The notes below the pieces were generated by a model. That model worked only from the letters and a program-made list of their open reading frames with translations. It did not search any database and was not told where the DNA came from. The position numbers and the translations under genes are program-made. A DNA stretch of 64,000 nt from Sphingomonadaceae bacterium (GTDB taxonomy: Bacteria > Pseudomonadota > Alphaproteobacteria > Sphingomonadales > Sphingomonadaceae): assembly GCA_025056155.1 (NCBI GenBank), contig JANWWL010000006.1, positions 186,001 to 250,000 on the forward strand, written 5' to 3'. Every line of letters starts with the position of its first letter. Positions within the stretch are counted from its first letter, which is position 1. Positions 55,112-63,034 of this stretch are shown in pieces.

Positions 55112-55577
55112 GCCCCGGGGCCGACGCGACGCCGGCGCGCCCCGGGGTGCCCTGAGGGGTCCGGGGAGCTGACCGGCGGGGCGGGCGTGGCCGGCGACCC
55201 GTGGGACGGGAAGGGCCGGCGGAGACGAGCGGGCCGCCAGGCGAGCGAAGGCGGTCAGGCGGGGGGTCGGCGGGAACCAGGGGGCGGCGAGGCGGGCGAA
55301 GGCGGTCAGGCGGGGGGTCGGCGGGAACCGGGGGGCGGCGAGGCGAGAAGAGGGCTACGAGGCGGGGAAGGCCGGCGGGGATGAGCGGGCCGCGAGGCGA
55401 CCAGTGGGCGGCGGGCTCGGCGGCGCCGGGGGTTCATGGCGGTAAAGCCGCCGGGTTGCTGACCGCCGGCGGTCGGGGGACGAAGGGGCAGCAATGGACC
55501 GGATTGCCACGCAACGGTCACCAAGTCCGCGCAAGGGGCTGCACGGGCAGTCTTCCGTGGCGGATCCAGGGGCCCGC
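55112..55577. other. 466-bp intergenic region with a GC-rich repeat before gspC
   Basis: No gene is supported, despite short open frames rich in Gly/Arg. It contains the 51-bp direct repeat described separately and, past it, the start region of gspC. The promoter of the gsp operon may lie here, but no motif can be named. Confidence 0.5.
55245..55346. repeat. Two direct copies of a 51-bp GC-rich unit
   Basis: Units at 55245-55295 and 55296-55346 share almost all bases. Each begins GCGAAGGCGGTCAGGCGG and contains GGTCGGCGGGAACC. The period (51) is a multiple of three, so both copies are open in all-frame Gly/Arg/Glu-rich readings, but nothing suggests translation. It lies upstream of the type II secretion operon. 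Confidence 0.85.
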
Positions 55578-56123
55578 ATGAACCCGCGCCTGCGCTGCGC
55601 CCTGCTCGCGACCCTCGCCCTGTTGCCCTTGGGCGCCTTCGCGCTGTGGGCGGGCCAGCAGGCGCTGGCCTCCTTGCGCCAACCCCCGCCCCCCGTGGCG
55701 CTGGCCGACCCGGCGCCGGCCGATCCGTCGATCCTCGCGCGCCTCGATCCCTTCTTCCGCATGGGCCCGCTCGAGGGGGCGGCCCTGCCCGTCACGGCGC
55801 TGCCGCTATCGCTCAAGGGCATCCGCCTCGACCCCGCCTCAGGCCGCGGGGCAGCGTTCATCGCCGGCGCCAACGGCCCGCAGCGGCCGGTGGCACCAGG
55901 CGAGGAGGTGCAGCCCGGCGTGACCCTGGTGGCCATCGCCGCCGACCATGTCGTGCTGGAGCGCGACGGTCGCCGGGAATCGCTCTGGCTCGAGGCCGTG
56001 GGCCGCCGACCGGCCGCTGGGCCGGCCGCGACCCCCGCGGCGGCCACGACCGTGGCACCCCGCGACGAGGCCCCGCCCGACGACCCGCCGCCACCGCCCG
56101 AGGACGAGGAGGAGGAACCGTGA
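55578..56123 (+). CDS. gspC: Type II secretion protein GspC (short, no PDZ domain)
   Basis: This 181-residue inner-membrane anchored protein has one transmembrane segment (about residues 6-27), then the GspC homology region (about 55-140; LPLSLKGIRLDPASGRGAAF, then VAPGEEVQPGVTLVAIAADH and VLERDGRRESLWL). GspC links the inner-membrane platform to the secretin GspD. The usual C-terminal PDZ domain is replaced by a Pro/Ala/acidic tail ending in EDEEEEP. The ATG at 55578 has AGGGG upstream. The frame is open from 55494, but that extension is not family-like. Its stop overlaps the GTG of gspD. Confidence 0.88.
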   Translation: MNPRLRCALLATLALLPLGAFALWAGQQALASLRQPPPPVALADPAPADPSILARLDPFFRMGPLEGAALPVTALPLSLKGIRLDPASGRGAAFIAGANGPQRPVAPGEEVQPGVTLVAIAADHVVLERDGRRESLWLEAVGRRPAAGPAATPAAATTVAPRDEAPPDDPPPPPEDEEEEP

Positions 56124-58180
56124 TCCGGGCGCTGCTCGCCCCGCTGTTCTTGGCCCTGGCGCTCGCCGCGCGCGCCCAGACCACGCTCGACCTGCGCGAT
56201 GCCGACATCCGCGCCTTCATCGCCGACGTGGCCAAGGTGACGGGGGCGAGCTTCGTGATCGACCCCCGCGTGCAGGGGACGGTGTCGGTCGTCTCCGACC
56301 GGCCGCTCAGCCGCCAGGCCTATTTCGAGCTGTTCCTGGCCACCTTGCGTGCCCACGGTTTCGTGGCCGTCCCGACCGGGGCGGGGCAATACCGGATCCA
56401 GCCCGCCGAAGCGGGAGCGGGAGCGACCGGCCGGTTCACCACCGCGGTCATTCCCCTGGCCCACATCGATGCGGCCTCGGCGGTCGAGTCGCTGCGGCCG
56501 GTGCTGAGCCGCAACGGCACGGCCGCGCCCAACCGGGCGGGCAACGCCGTGATCGTGACCGATTTCGCCGACAACGTGGCCCGCGCCCGCCAGACGCTGG
56601 CCGCCATCGACCGCGACCGCGCGGCGGCCGAGGTGGTGACGCTCAAGGACGCACCGGCCCGCGAGGTGGCCCAGGCGCTCGACCAGCTGATTCGGCGCAG
56701 CCGCGGCCCCGACGGCCAGGGCCCGACCGTGGCGCTGGTCGCCGTGGAATCGGCCAACGCGATCGCGATCCGGGGCGAGGCAGGCCAGGTGGCACGGCTG
56801 GCCGCCCTGGCCCGCGATCTCGACCGCCGCGCGGCCGAGGGGGGGGAGACCCGCGTCATCTTCCTGAACCACGCCGATGCGGGATCGATCCTGCCGGTGC
56901 TCCAGACCCTGGTGGGCCAGCCGCCCGCACCGGCACAGGCCCCGCGCGACACGACCTTGGCGGCGCTCGCGGGCACGCCGTTCGGCGCCGGGCGCGGCCC
57001 CGCCCGCGAGGGCCCCGAGCCGCCCACGGCCCAGGCGGCGGTGGGCGCGGCCCTGGGCGTGGCCGCCGGCCAGCCCACGCGGCCCGCATCCATCGCCCGG
57101 TTCGAGGGGGCCAACGCCATCGTCATCTCGGCCCGCGGCGACCTGCTGCGCGAACTGACCGACGTCGTCCGCCAGCTCGACCGCGAACGCAGCCAAGTGC
57201 AGGTCGAGGCCATCATCGTCGAGATCTCGGACACGCTCGCCCGGCAACTCGGCATCCAGTGGCTCGCCAAGTCGCGCTCGGCCGCCACCCCCTTCCTGTC
57301 CACCAACTTCACCAACGCCGCGCCGGACCTGCTGGCGCTGGCCGGGGCCGTGGCGGTCGAGCGCAAGGCCGTGACCAACCCCGACCTCGTCAAGGCGCTG
57401 GTGGCCAACGCGGTCAACGCCCTGTCGCAGACCCCCGTCTACGGTGGCACGGCGGCCCTCACCTGGAACGTGGGCAACGCCGTGATGGGCACCATCATCA
57501 ACGCCGCGCAGAACGATTCGGCGTCCAACGTCCTGGCCACGCCGTCGGTGATGGCGCTCGACAACCAGCCGGCCCGGCTGCTCGTGGGCCAGGAGATCCC
57601 CATCATCACGGGCGAGGCCTTGAGCCAGAACCTCGACAACCAGTTCCGCACGGTGGCCCGCCAAGACGTGGGCGTGCAGCTGGTGGTAAGGCCCCAGATC
57701 AACGCCGGCGGCACCATCAAGCTCGAAATCCGCCAGACCGTCTCGTCGATCGCCTCGGTCGCCCCCGGCCAGGGCTTCATTCTGAACAAGCGCGAAGTGG
57801 AAACGGTGGTGACGGTGGCCGACGGTGAGATCCTGGCGCTGGGGGGCCTGCTTTCCGAGCAGGAGCGCCGCAGCTTGCAGAAGGTGCCCGGCCTGGGCGA
57901 CATCCCGGCGGTGGGCGAGCTGTTCCGTTCGCGCAACACGACGCGGGAGAAGACCAACCTCATGGTGTTCCTGCGCCCCACGATCGTCACGACCCGCGAG
58001 GAGGCGGCCGAAGTGACGGCCGCGCGATGGAACGCGATTCGCACCCGCCAGGAGGCCGATTCGGGCTTCTCGAGCCTCGATGCGCTGGCCTTCGAGTACC
58101 TGCGCACCCCGCCCCCCCCGCGGCCACGTCCGCTGCCGTCGGGCGAGACGACCCCGCCACCTTCGGCGAGCGAGGGATGA
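56120..58180 (+). CDS. gspD: Type II secretion secretin GspD
   Basis: This 686-residue outer-membrane secretin has a signal peptide ending AARAQ. N0 follows at about 20-95 (TLDLRDADIRAFIADVAKVT), N1-N3 at about 105-355 with a Pro/Ala-rich insertion near 285-320, and the secretin domain at about 365-640 (NVLATPSVMALDNQPARLLV, QEIPIITGE, ALGGLLSEQERRSLQKVPGL). The start is a GTG at 56120 with GGAGGA upstream, overlapping the gspC stop. No pilotin gene is visible nearby. Confidence 0.94.
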   Translation: MIRALLAPLFLALALAARAQTTLDLRDADIRAFIADVAKVTGASFVIDPRVQGTVSVVSDRPLSRQAYFELFLATLRAHGFVAVPTGAGQYRIQPAEAGAGATGRFTTAVIPLAHIDAASAVESLRPVLSRNGTAAPNRAGNAVIVTDFADNVARARQTLAAIDRDRAAAEVVTLKDAPAREVAQALDQLIRRSRGPDGQGPTVALVAVESANAIAIRGEAGQVARLAALARDLDRRAAEGGETRVIFLNHADAGSILPVLQTLVGQPPAPAQAPRDTTLAALAGTPFGAGRGPAREGPEPPTAQAAVGAALGVAAGQPTRPASIARFEGANAIVISARGDLLRELTDVVRQLDRERSQVQVEAIIVEISDTLARQLGIQWLAKSRSAATPFLSTNFTNAAPDLLALAGAVAVERKAVTNPDLVKALVANAVNALSQTPVYGGTAALTWNVGNAVMGTIINAAQNDSASNVLATPSVMALDNQPARLLVGQEIPIITGEALSQNLDNQFRTVARQDVGVQLVVRPQINAGGTIKLEIRQTVSSIASVAPGQGFILNKREVETVVTVADGEILALGGLLSEQERRSLQKVPGLGDIPAVGELFRSRNTTREKTNLMVFLRPTIVTTREEAAEVTAARWNAIRTRQEADSGFSSLDALAFEYLRTPPPPRPRPLPSGETTPPPSASEG

Positions 58181-59631
58181 GCCTGCGCCTGCCCTACGCC
58201 TTCGCCCGCCGGGCCGGGGTCGAGATCGTCCCCGGCGATCCGCCGGCTCTCGCCATCCGGCCCGACGCACGGCCGGCCGCCGTCCTCGAGGCCCGGCGGG
58301 TCGCCCGGCGGGCGCTGCAGCCCCGGCCCATGGACCCCCAGGCCTTCGACCGGTTGCTGCCCGAACTCCACGCGCTGGACGGCGTGGCCGACCTCGAGGA
58401 TCTGGCGCCCGACGGCGAGGCCCCGACGCTCGCCCTCGAGACCGGCGACCTCCTCGACAGCGAGGGCGAAGCTCCCGTCGTGCGCCTCATCAACGCGCTG
58501 GTGGCCCAGGCAGTGCAGCAGGGCGCCTCCGACATCCACCTCGAGCCCGGCGAGGAAGGGATGAGCGTCCGCTTGCGCCGCGACGGCGTGATGGAGGAGG
58601 TGCTGCGCCTGCCCGCGGAGGCCGCCCCCATGCTCGTCAGTCGGGTGAAGGTGATGGCCCGCCTGGACATTGCCGAGCGCCGCCTGCCGCAGGATGGCCG
58701 CATCTCGCTGGCGCTGGGTGCGCGGGCCTTCGACGTGCGAGTCTCCACCCTGCCCGCGCGCGGTGGAGAGCGCGTGGTGCTGCGCATCCTCGACCAGGCG
58801 GCCGTGGCCCTCTCGCTCGACGAGCTGGGTTTCGAGCCCGCCACACTGCGCGCCTTCACTGAGGCGCTGGACCAGCCCAACGGCATGATCCTGGTGACGG
58901 GGCCCACGGGGGCGGGGAAGACCACCACGCTCTACGCGGCGCTGCGGCGGCTCAACACGGGCAAGCGCAACATCCTGACGGTCGAGGACCCCGTGGAGTA
59001 CGCCGTGCCGGGCGTGGGCCAGACCCAGGTGGACCCCCGCGTGGGCCTCACCTTCGCCACGGGCCTGCGCGCCATCCTGCGGCAGGACCCCGACGTCGTG
59101 CTGGTGGGTGAGATCCGCGACCGCGAGACGGCCGAAATCGCCGTCCAGGCGGCCCTCACGGGGCATCTCGTGCTCTCGACCGTCCATGCCAACTCGGCGG
59201 CCGGCGCCGTCACGCGCCTCCGGGATTTCGGGATCGAACCGTTCCTCATCGCCGCCACGCTGCGCGCCGTCGTGGCCCAGCGGCTGGTGCGGCTGGTGTG
59301 CCGCGCGTGCGTCGAGCAGGAGCCGCTGCCCGCCGCCCTCGCCCAGCGCCTGGGCCTGGCGCCGGGCACGCCGGTGGCGCGCGCGCGCGGGTGTCCCGCC
59401 TGCCGCATGACGGGCTACAGCCGTCGGACGGGCCTGTTCGAGTTCATCCGCATCTCGGGCGAAGTGCGCCGCCTGGTGGCGGAGGGCGCGGACGAAGCGC
59501 GCATCGAGGCCGCCGGACTCGCCATGAGCCTGCCCGATGCGGCCCGTGCGGCCGTGCGCGACCTGCGCACCACCCCGGCCGAAGCCCTACCCCTGTTCCT
59601 CGAGGAGCGCGCGGCCGGAGCGTTGGCATGA
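58177..59631 (+). CDS. gspE: Type II secretion ATPase GspE
   Basis: This 484-residue secretion ATPase powers pseudopilus assembly. The N1E-like region precedes residue 95. The catalytic domain has Walker A GPTGAGKTTTL (near residue 246), an Asp box DIHLEPGE, LRQDPDVVLVGEIRD (Walker B region) and the His box STVHANSAAGA. A four-cysteine zinc module (VCRACVEQ...RGCPACRMTGY) lies near residues 373-415. The ATG overlaps the gspD stop. Confidence 0.95.
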   Translation: MSLRLPYAFARRAGVEIVPGDPPALAIRPDARPAAVLEARRVARRALQPRPMDPQAFDRLLPELHALDGVADLEDLAPDGEAPTLALETGDLLDSEGEAPVVRLINALVAQAVQQGASDIHLEPGEEGMSVRLRRDGVMEEVLRLPAEAAPMLVSRVKVMARLDIAERRLPQDGRISLALGARAFDVRVSTLPARGGERVVLRILDQAAVALSLDELGFEPATLRAFTEALDQPNGMILVTGPTGAGKTTTLYAALRRLNTGKRNILTVEDPVEYAVPGVGQTQVDPRVGLTFATGLRAILRQDPDVVLVGEIRDRETAEIAVQAALTGHLVLSTVHANSAAGAVTRLRDFGIEPFLIAATLRAVVAQRLVRLVCRACVEQEPLPAALAQRLGLAPGTPVARARGCPACRMTGYSRRTGLFEFIRISGEVRRLVAEGADEARIEAAGLAMSLPDAARAAVRDLRTTPAEALPLFLEERAAGALA

Positions 59632-60716
59632 ACGCCCCGCTTGCGCCTGCCACCCGCCGGCCGCCGCCTGCCCTGTCGCGCGCGGCGCGGGCGGCCCTGG
59701 TGCGCGAGCTCGCCACGCTGACCGCCGTGATGCCCATCTCCGACGCGGTCGACGTGCTGGCGCGCCAGCCCCGCCCGGCGCGCGAAGCGGCCGTCCTGGC
59801 GGCGACCGACCGGGCGCTCAAGGCCGGCCGTTCCCTGGCCGCGGCCCTGCCGGCGTCGAGCTTCCCGGCCGACCTGCGCGCCACCGTCGCCGCCGGCGAG
59901 GCCTCGGGCCGGCTGCCCCAGGTGCTGGGCCGGCTGGCCGACGGGCTCGAGGCCGACCTGCAGCTGCGCTCGCGCCTCCTGGCCTCGCTCGCCTATCCGG
60001 CCCTGCTCGTCGTCGTGGCGCTGGTCGTGGTGCTGGCCATGCTGCTGTTCGTGGTGCCGGGCATCGCCCGGCAGTACGAAGGCACGGGAGTCGACCTGCC
60101 CTGGCTCACCCGCGCCGTGCTGGCCGTCTCGGGCTTCGTCGCGCGCTGGGGTTGGCTCCTGGGGCTCCTCGTGGTGGCGGGGCTTGCAGCCTTCCTGGCG
60201 CTGCGCCGACGCGAGGCCGGGCGGCACCGCTTCGATGCCCTGCTCTTGGCCCTGCCGCTCGTCGGCCGCTTCGTCGCCTGGGGCGAAGCGGTGCGCTATG
60301 CGCGCCTGATGGCCGTGATGCTGGGGGCGGGCCTGCCGGTGGCCGAAGCCCTGCAGCTCGTGGCCCCGGCGCTCGCCACCCGGCCGTGGACCGAGGGGGT
60401 GCGGCGGATGACGGCCGACGTGCGGGCGGGCCGCTCACTGGCCGCGGCCTCGGCCGCCCTGCCCCGGGCACCCGCCCTCTTGCTGTCGCTCACCCGCACG
60501 GGCGAAGCCTCGGGTCGGCTGGGCCCCCTGCTCGACGGCGCAGCCGCCGCGCTCGACCGCCAGCTGGCCGACCGAACGCGCGCCCTGATGTCGCTCGTGG
60601 AGCCCGCCATCATCGTGGCCCTGGGGCTCGTGGTGGGCGGCATCATCCTGGCCGTGCTGCTCCCCATCCTGCGGCTCAATGCGCTCGCGGGCCAGTCGTT
60701 GGGTCTGGGCGGATGA
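59628..60716 (+). CDS. gspF: Type II secretion inner-membrane protein GspF
   Basis: This 362-residue platform protein has three predicted membrane spans (near residues 118-145, 160-190 and 330-358) and two T2SSF cytoplasmic repeats (VAAGEASGRLPQVLGRLADG; TRTGEASGRLGPLLDGAAAAL). The usual first ~45 residues of GspF, which contact GspE, are absent, and conserved sequence begins around ELATLTAVMP. Either the domain is lost or an upstream start lies inside gspE. It overlaps both neighbours by 4 bp. Confidence 0.92.
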   Translation: MNAPLAPATRRPPPALSRAARAALVRELATLTAVMPISDAVDVLARQPRPAREAAVLAATDRALKAGRSLAAALPASSFPADLRATVAAGEASGRLPQVLGRLADGLEADLQLRSRLLASLAYPALLVVVALVVVLAMLLFVVPGIARQYEGTGVDLPWLTRAVLAVSGFVARWGWLLGLLVVAGLAAFLALRRREAGRHRFDALLLALPLVGRFVAWGEAVRYARLMAVMLGAGLPVAEALQLVAPALATRPWTEGVRRMTADVRAGRSLAAASAALPRAPALLLSLTRTGEASGRLGPLLDGAAAALDRQLADRTRALMSLVEPAIIVALGLVVGGIILAVLLPILRLNALAGQSLGLGG

Positions 60717-61144
60717 CGTCGCCTTCCACCTCGCCTCGCCGTCCGCCCGCGCCCGGGCAGGCGGGCTTCACCCTGGTCGAACTCCTGGTGGTGCTGGCCA
60801 TCATCGGCCTGCTCGCCACCATCGTGGTCGTCAACGTGCTCCCCGCCCAGTCGGGCGCCAAGGTCAAGAAGGCCCAGGCCGACCTTGCCCTCATCGAGCA
60901 GGGGCTTGAGCTGTGGCGGCTCGAGATGGGCCGCTATCCCGACGCGGCCGAGGGCCTCAAGGCCCTGACTGTGCCCGGAGCCATGGGCCCGGCGCTCAAG
61001 CGCCTTCCCGACGACCCCTGGGGCCGACCCTACAACTATCGGATCCCGGGCGAGGACGGCCGGCCCTACGACCTGTGGTCCTGGGGGTCCGACGGCGAGC
61101 CGGGCGGCGAGGGGGACGCCGCCGACATCACGAACTGGCGCTAG
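60713..61144 (+). CDS. gspG: Type II secretion major pseudopilin GspG
   Basis: This 143-residue pseudopilin has the prepilin cleavage motif G/FTLVELLVVLAII (near residue 18), including the Glu at mature position 5. The C-terminal calcium-binding loop (LWSWGSDGEPGGEGDAADIT) is intact. GspG forms the shaft of the pseudopilus and is cleaved by the peptidase encoded upstream. It starts inside the gspF stop and ends just before gspI. Confidence 0.95.
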   Translation: MTSPSTSPRRPPAPGQAGFTLVELLVVLAIIGLLATIVVVNVLPAQSGAKVKKAQADLALIEQGLELWRLEMGRYPDAAEGLKALTVPGAMGPALKRLPDDPWGRPYNYRIPGEDGRPYDLWSWGSDGEPGGEGDAADITNWR

Positions 61145-61146
61145 GC

Positions 61147-61581
61147 ATGATCCGGCCCCCGACATCCCGGCGCCCGGCACCTGCCCCACGAGGCGCGCGC
61201 TGGGCCTGCCCCGACCCCGAGGCGGGCTTCACCCTGGTCGAGGTGCTGGTGGCACTGGCGCTGGTGGCGCTCGTGGGGCTGGCCCTGGTGGGCGTCCAGA
61301 CCGGCCAGGCGGCGAGCGCGCTGCGGCTCAAGGCCCACCAACTGGCCGCCATCGAGGCCGACAACCAGGCCGTCGAACTCCTCCTCGCCCCGTCCGTGCC
61401 GGCCGCCCGCCTGATCCGGCCGGCGCGCAACGGCGGGGCCGACTTTCTGGTGGAAACGGTGCCCGGCCCATCGCCCGATCCCGAGCGCTTCCCGCGCCTG
61501 GCGACCGTCGAGGTCCGCGTGCGGGCGGCCGAGGGGGACGGGCCCGTGCTCGCGCGGCGGGTGCTGGTGCGGCCCCGATGA
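61147..61581 (+). CDS. gspI: Type II secretion minor pseudopilin GspI
   Basis: This 144-residue protein has a long hydrophilic prefix and the prepilin motif G/FTLVEVLVALALVAL near residue 28. The T2SSI-type region follows (AIEADNQAVELLL near 70, then ATVEVRVRA). GspI caps the pseudopilus with GspJ and GspK. Its start lies 2 bp after gspG and its stop overlaps gspJ. A GspH identity is less likely because the order G-I-J-K is continuous and the length fits GspI. Confidence 0.85.
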   Translation: MIRPPTSRRPAPAPRGARWACPDPEAGFTLVEVLVALALVALVGLALVGVQTGQAASALRLKAHQLAAIEADNQAVELLLAPSVPAARLIRPARNGGADFLVETVPGPSPDPERFPRLATVEVRVRAAEGDGPVLARRVLVRPR

Positions 61582-62156
61582 GCGCCTCGCCCCCGCCGCC
61601 CGCGCGCCAGGCGGGCTTCACCCTGGTCGAGCTGCTGGTGGCCTTCGCCCTGTTCGCCGGGCTGGCGCTGGCCGTCGTGCTGCTGTCGCGATCGGCGCTC
61701 AGCACCTTCGCAGCCGGCGAACGCGCGCTCGCCTCGGCCCAGGCGGTCGAGCGCGCGCGCATGCTGATGGCCGCCGACCTCGGCCAGGCCGCCGCCCGCC
61801 TTCACCTCGACCCCGAAGGACGCCTCCTCCAGGCCTTCACGCTCACGCCCTCGGGCTTCGTGCTGGTGCGCCGCGGCGTGCGCGGCCTCGATCCCCCTGT
61901 CCAGCGGATCGCGTGGGGGCACGACGGCCAGACGTGGCGGCGGCAGGCCTGGCCCGCGGTGGACGGCGCCCTCCCGGACCGGCCCGTCGTCGTCCTGCCC
62001 GGGATTCGCGAGGTGCGCCTCAGGGTCGATGCCGGGCAGGGCTTCGTCGAGGCGTGGCGCCCCCCCTCGCCCGAGGCCCTGCCGCGCGCGCTCGAACTCA
62101 CGCTGGTGCCGGCCGAGGGTGCGCCGTTGCGCCTGCTGTTCCTGGTGGCGGCATGA
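61578..62156 (+). CDS. gspJ: Type II secretion minor pseudopilin GspJ
   Basis: This 192-residue minor pseudopilin has the cleavage motif G/FTLVELLVAFALFAGL near residue 13 and a T2SSJ-type body (SAQAVERARMLMAADLGQAA; RIAWGHDGQTWRRQAWPAV). GspJ forms the tip with GspI and GspK. It overlaps gspI and gspK by 4 bp on each side. Confidence 0.92.
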   Translation: MSASPPPPARQAGFTLVELLVAFALFAGLALAVVLLSRSALSTFAAGERALASAQAVERARMLMAADLGQAAARLHLDPEGRLLQAFTLTPSGFVLVRRGVRGLDPPVQRIAWGHDGQTWRRQAWPAVDGALPDRPVVVLPGIREVRLRVDAGQGFVEAWRPPSPEALPRALELTLVPAEGAPLRLLFLVAA

Positions 62157-63034
62157 GGGAGGCCGGTCCCTGCAGCTCGGGGCCCGCCGAGCGCGGGGCA
62201 GCCCTGTTGGCCGCACTGGCCCTGGTCGCCCTGCTCTCGGGCCTGGCGGCGCTTGGGCTCACCCGGGTGCGGGCGGCGAGCGACGCCGCGGTCGAGCTCT
62301 CGAGCCGGGCCGAGGAGCGGCTGGCCACCCTCTCGGCGGTTGCGATCGCCCAGGACCTCATCACCGAGCTCAAGGCCCGCGCCGACCGGCGCGTGGCCGC
62401 GCTCGAAGCGCCGCTTGCCCTCACCCTGGGCGATCGGCGGGTTGTCTTCCGCTTCACCCACGCCGGCGCGTGCGTGAACCTGAACGCGGCTGGCGGAGCG
62501 GGGGGCCTGCGGCGCCTGTTGGACGCGACCGGCCTGCCCCCGGCCGAGGCCGAACGGGTGGCCGAGGCGACGCGGATCGCGGTGGAACGCCGCGGCCTGA
62601 TGTGGGCCGAGCCTTCCGAATGGCGGGCGGCCGTGGGCCTGGCGCCCGAGGCGTTCGCGCCGCTCGCCCCCTTGCTCTGCACCCTCCCCACGCGGGAGCC
62701 CGCGGGCTTCAACGTGAACGCGCTCACCGCCGCCCACCTGCCCGTGCTCGTGGCCCTGGGGCTCTCGCCCGACCAGGCCCGGCGCGCGCTCGCCGCGCGG
62801 CCAGCGGGCGGTTTCCGCTCCACCGCCGATTTCTGGCAGGCGGCCACCGGTGCCGAGCCCGACGACTTGCCGGAGGGTCTCGTGGGCACCACGGCCCGCT
62901 GGTTCCAGCTCGAGGTGACGGTCGATGGCCCTGGCGGGCGGTCGCGCCGGAAGCTCCTGCTGGATACTGCCGTGCAGCCGGCCCGCATCGCCGCCAGCGC
63001 GTGGCTGGCCGAGCCCGAGGCACCCGCCGCATGA
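62153..63034 (+). CDS. gspK: Type II secretion minor pseudopilin GspK
   Basis: This 293-residue large minor pseudopilin has a signal of the GspK kind (RGAALLAALALVALL), which lacks the Glu5 of other pseudopilins. A long alpha/beta body with helix-hairpin-helix-like segments follows (CVNLNAAGGAGGLRRLL; GFNVNALTAAHLPVLVALG; LAARPAGGFRSTADF). GspK starts the pseudopilus tip. Both ends overlap neighbouring genes by 4 bp. Confidence 0.92.
   Translation: MREAGPCSSGPAERGAALLAALALVALLSGLAALGLTRVRAASDAAVELSSRAEERLATLSAVAIAQDLITELKARADRRVAALEAPLALTLGDRRVVFRFTHAGACVNLNAAGGAGGLRRLLDATGLPPAEAERVAEATRIAVERRGLMWAEPSEWRAAVGLAPEAFAPLAPLLCTLPTREPAGFNVNALTAAHLPVLVALGLSPDQARRALAARPAGGFRSTADFWQAATGAEPDDLPEGLVGTTARWFQLEVTVDGPGGRSRRKLLLDTAVQPARIAASAWLAEPEAPAA

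Noticed and set aside
55187-55384. Small Gly/Arg/Glu-rich frame over the 51-bp repeat
   Set aside because: The reading frame is produced by the repeat itself, with no ribosome site and no related protein recognised.
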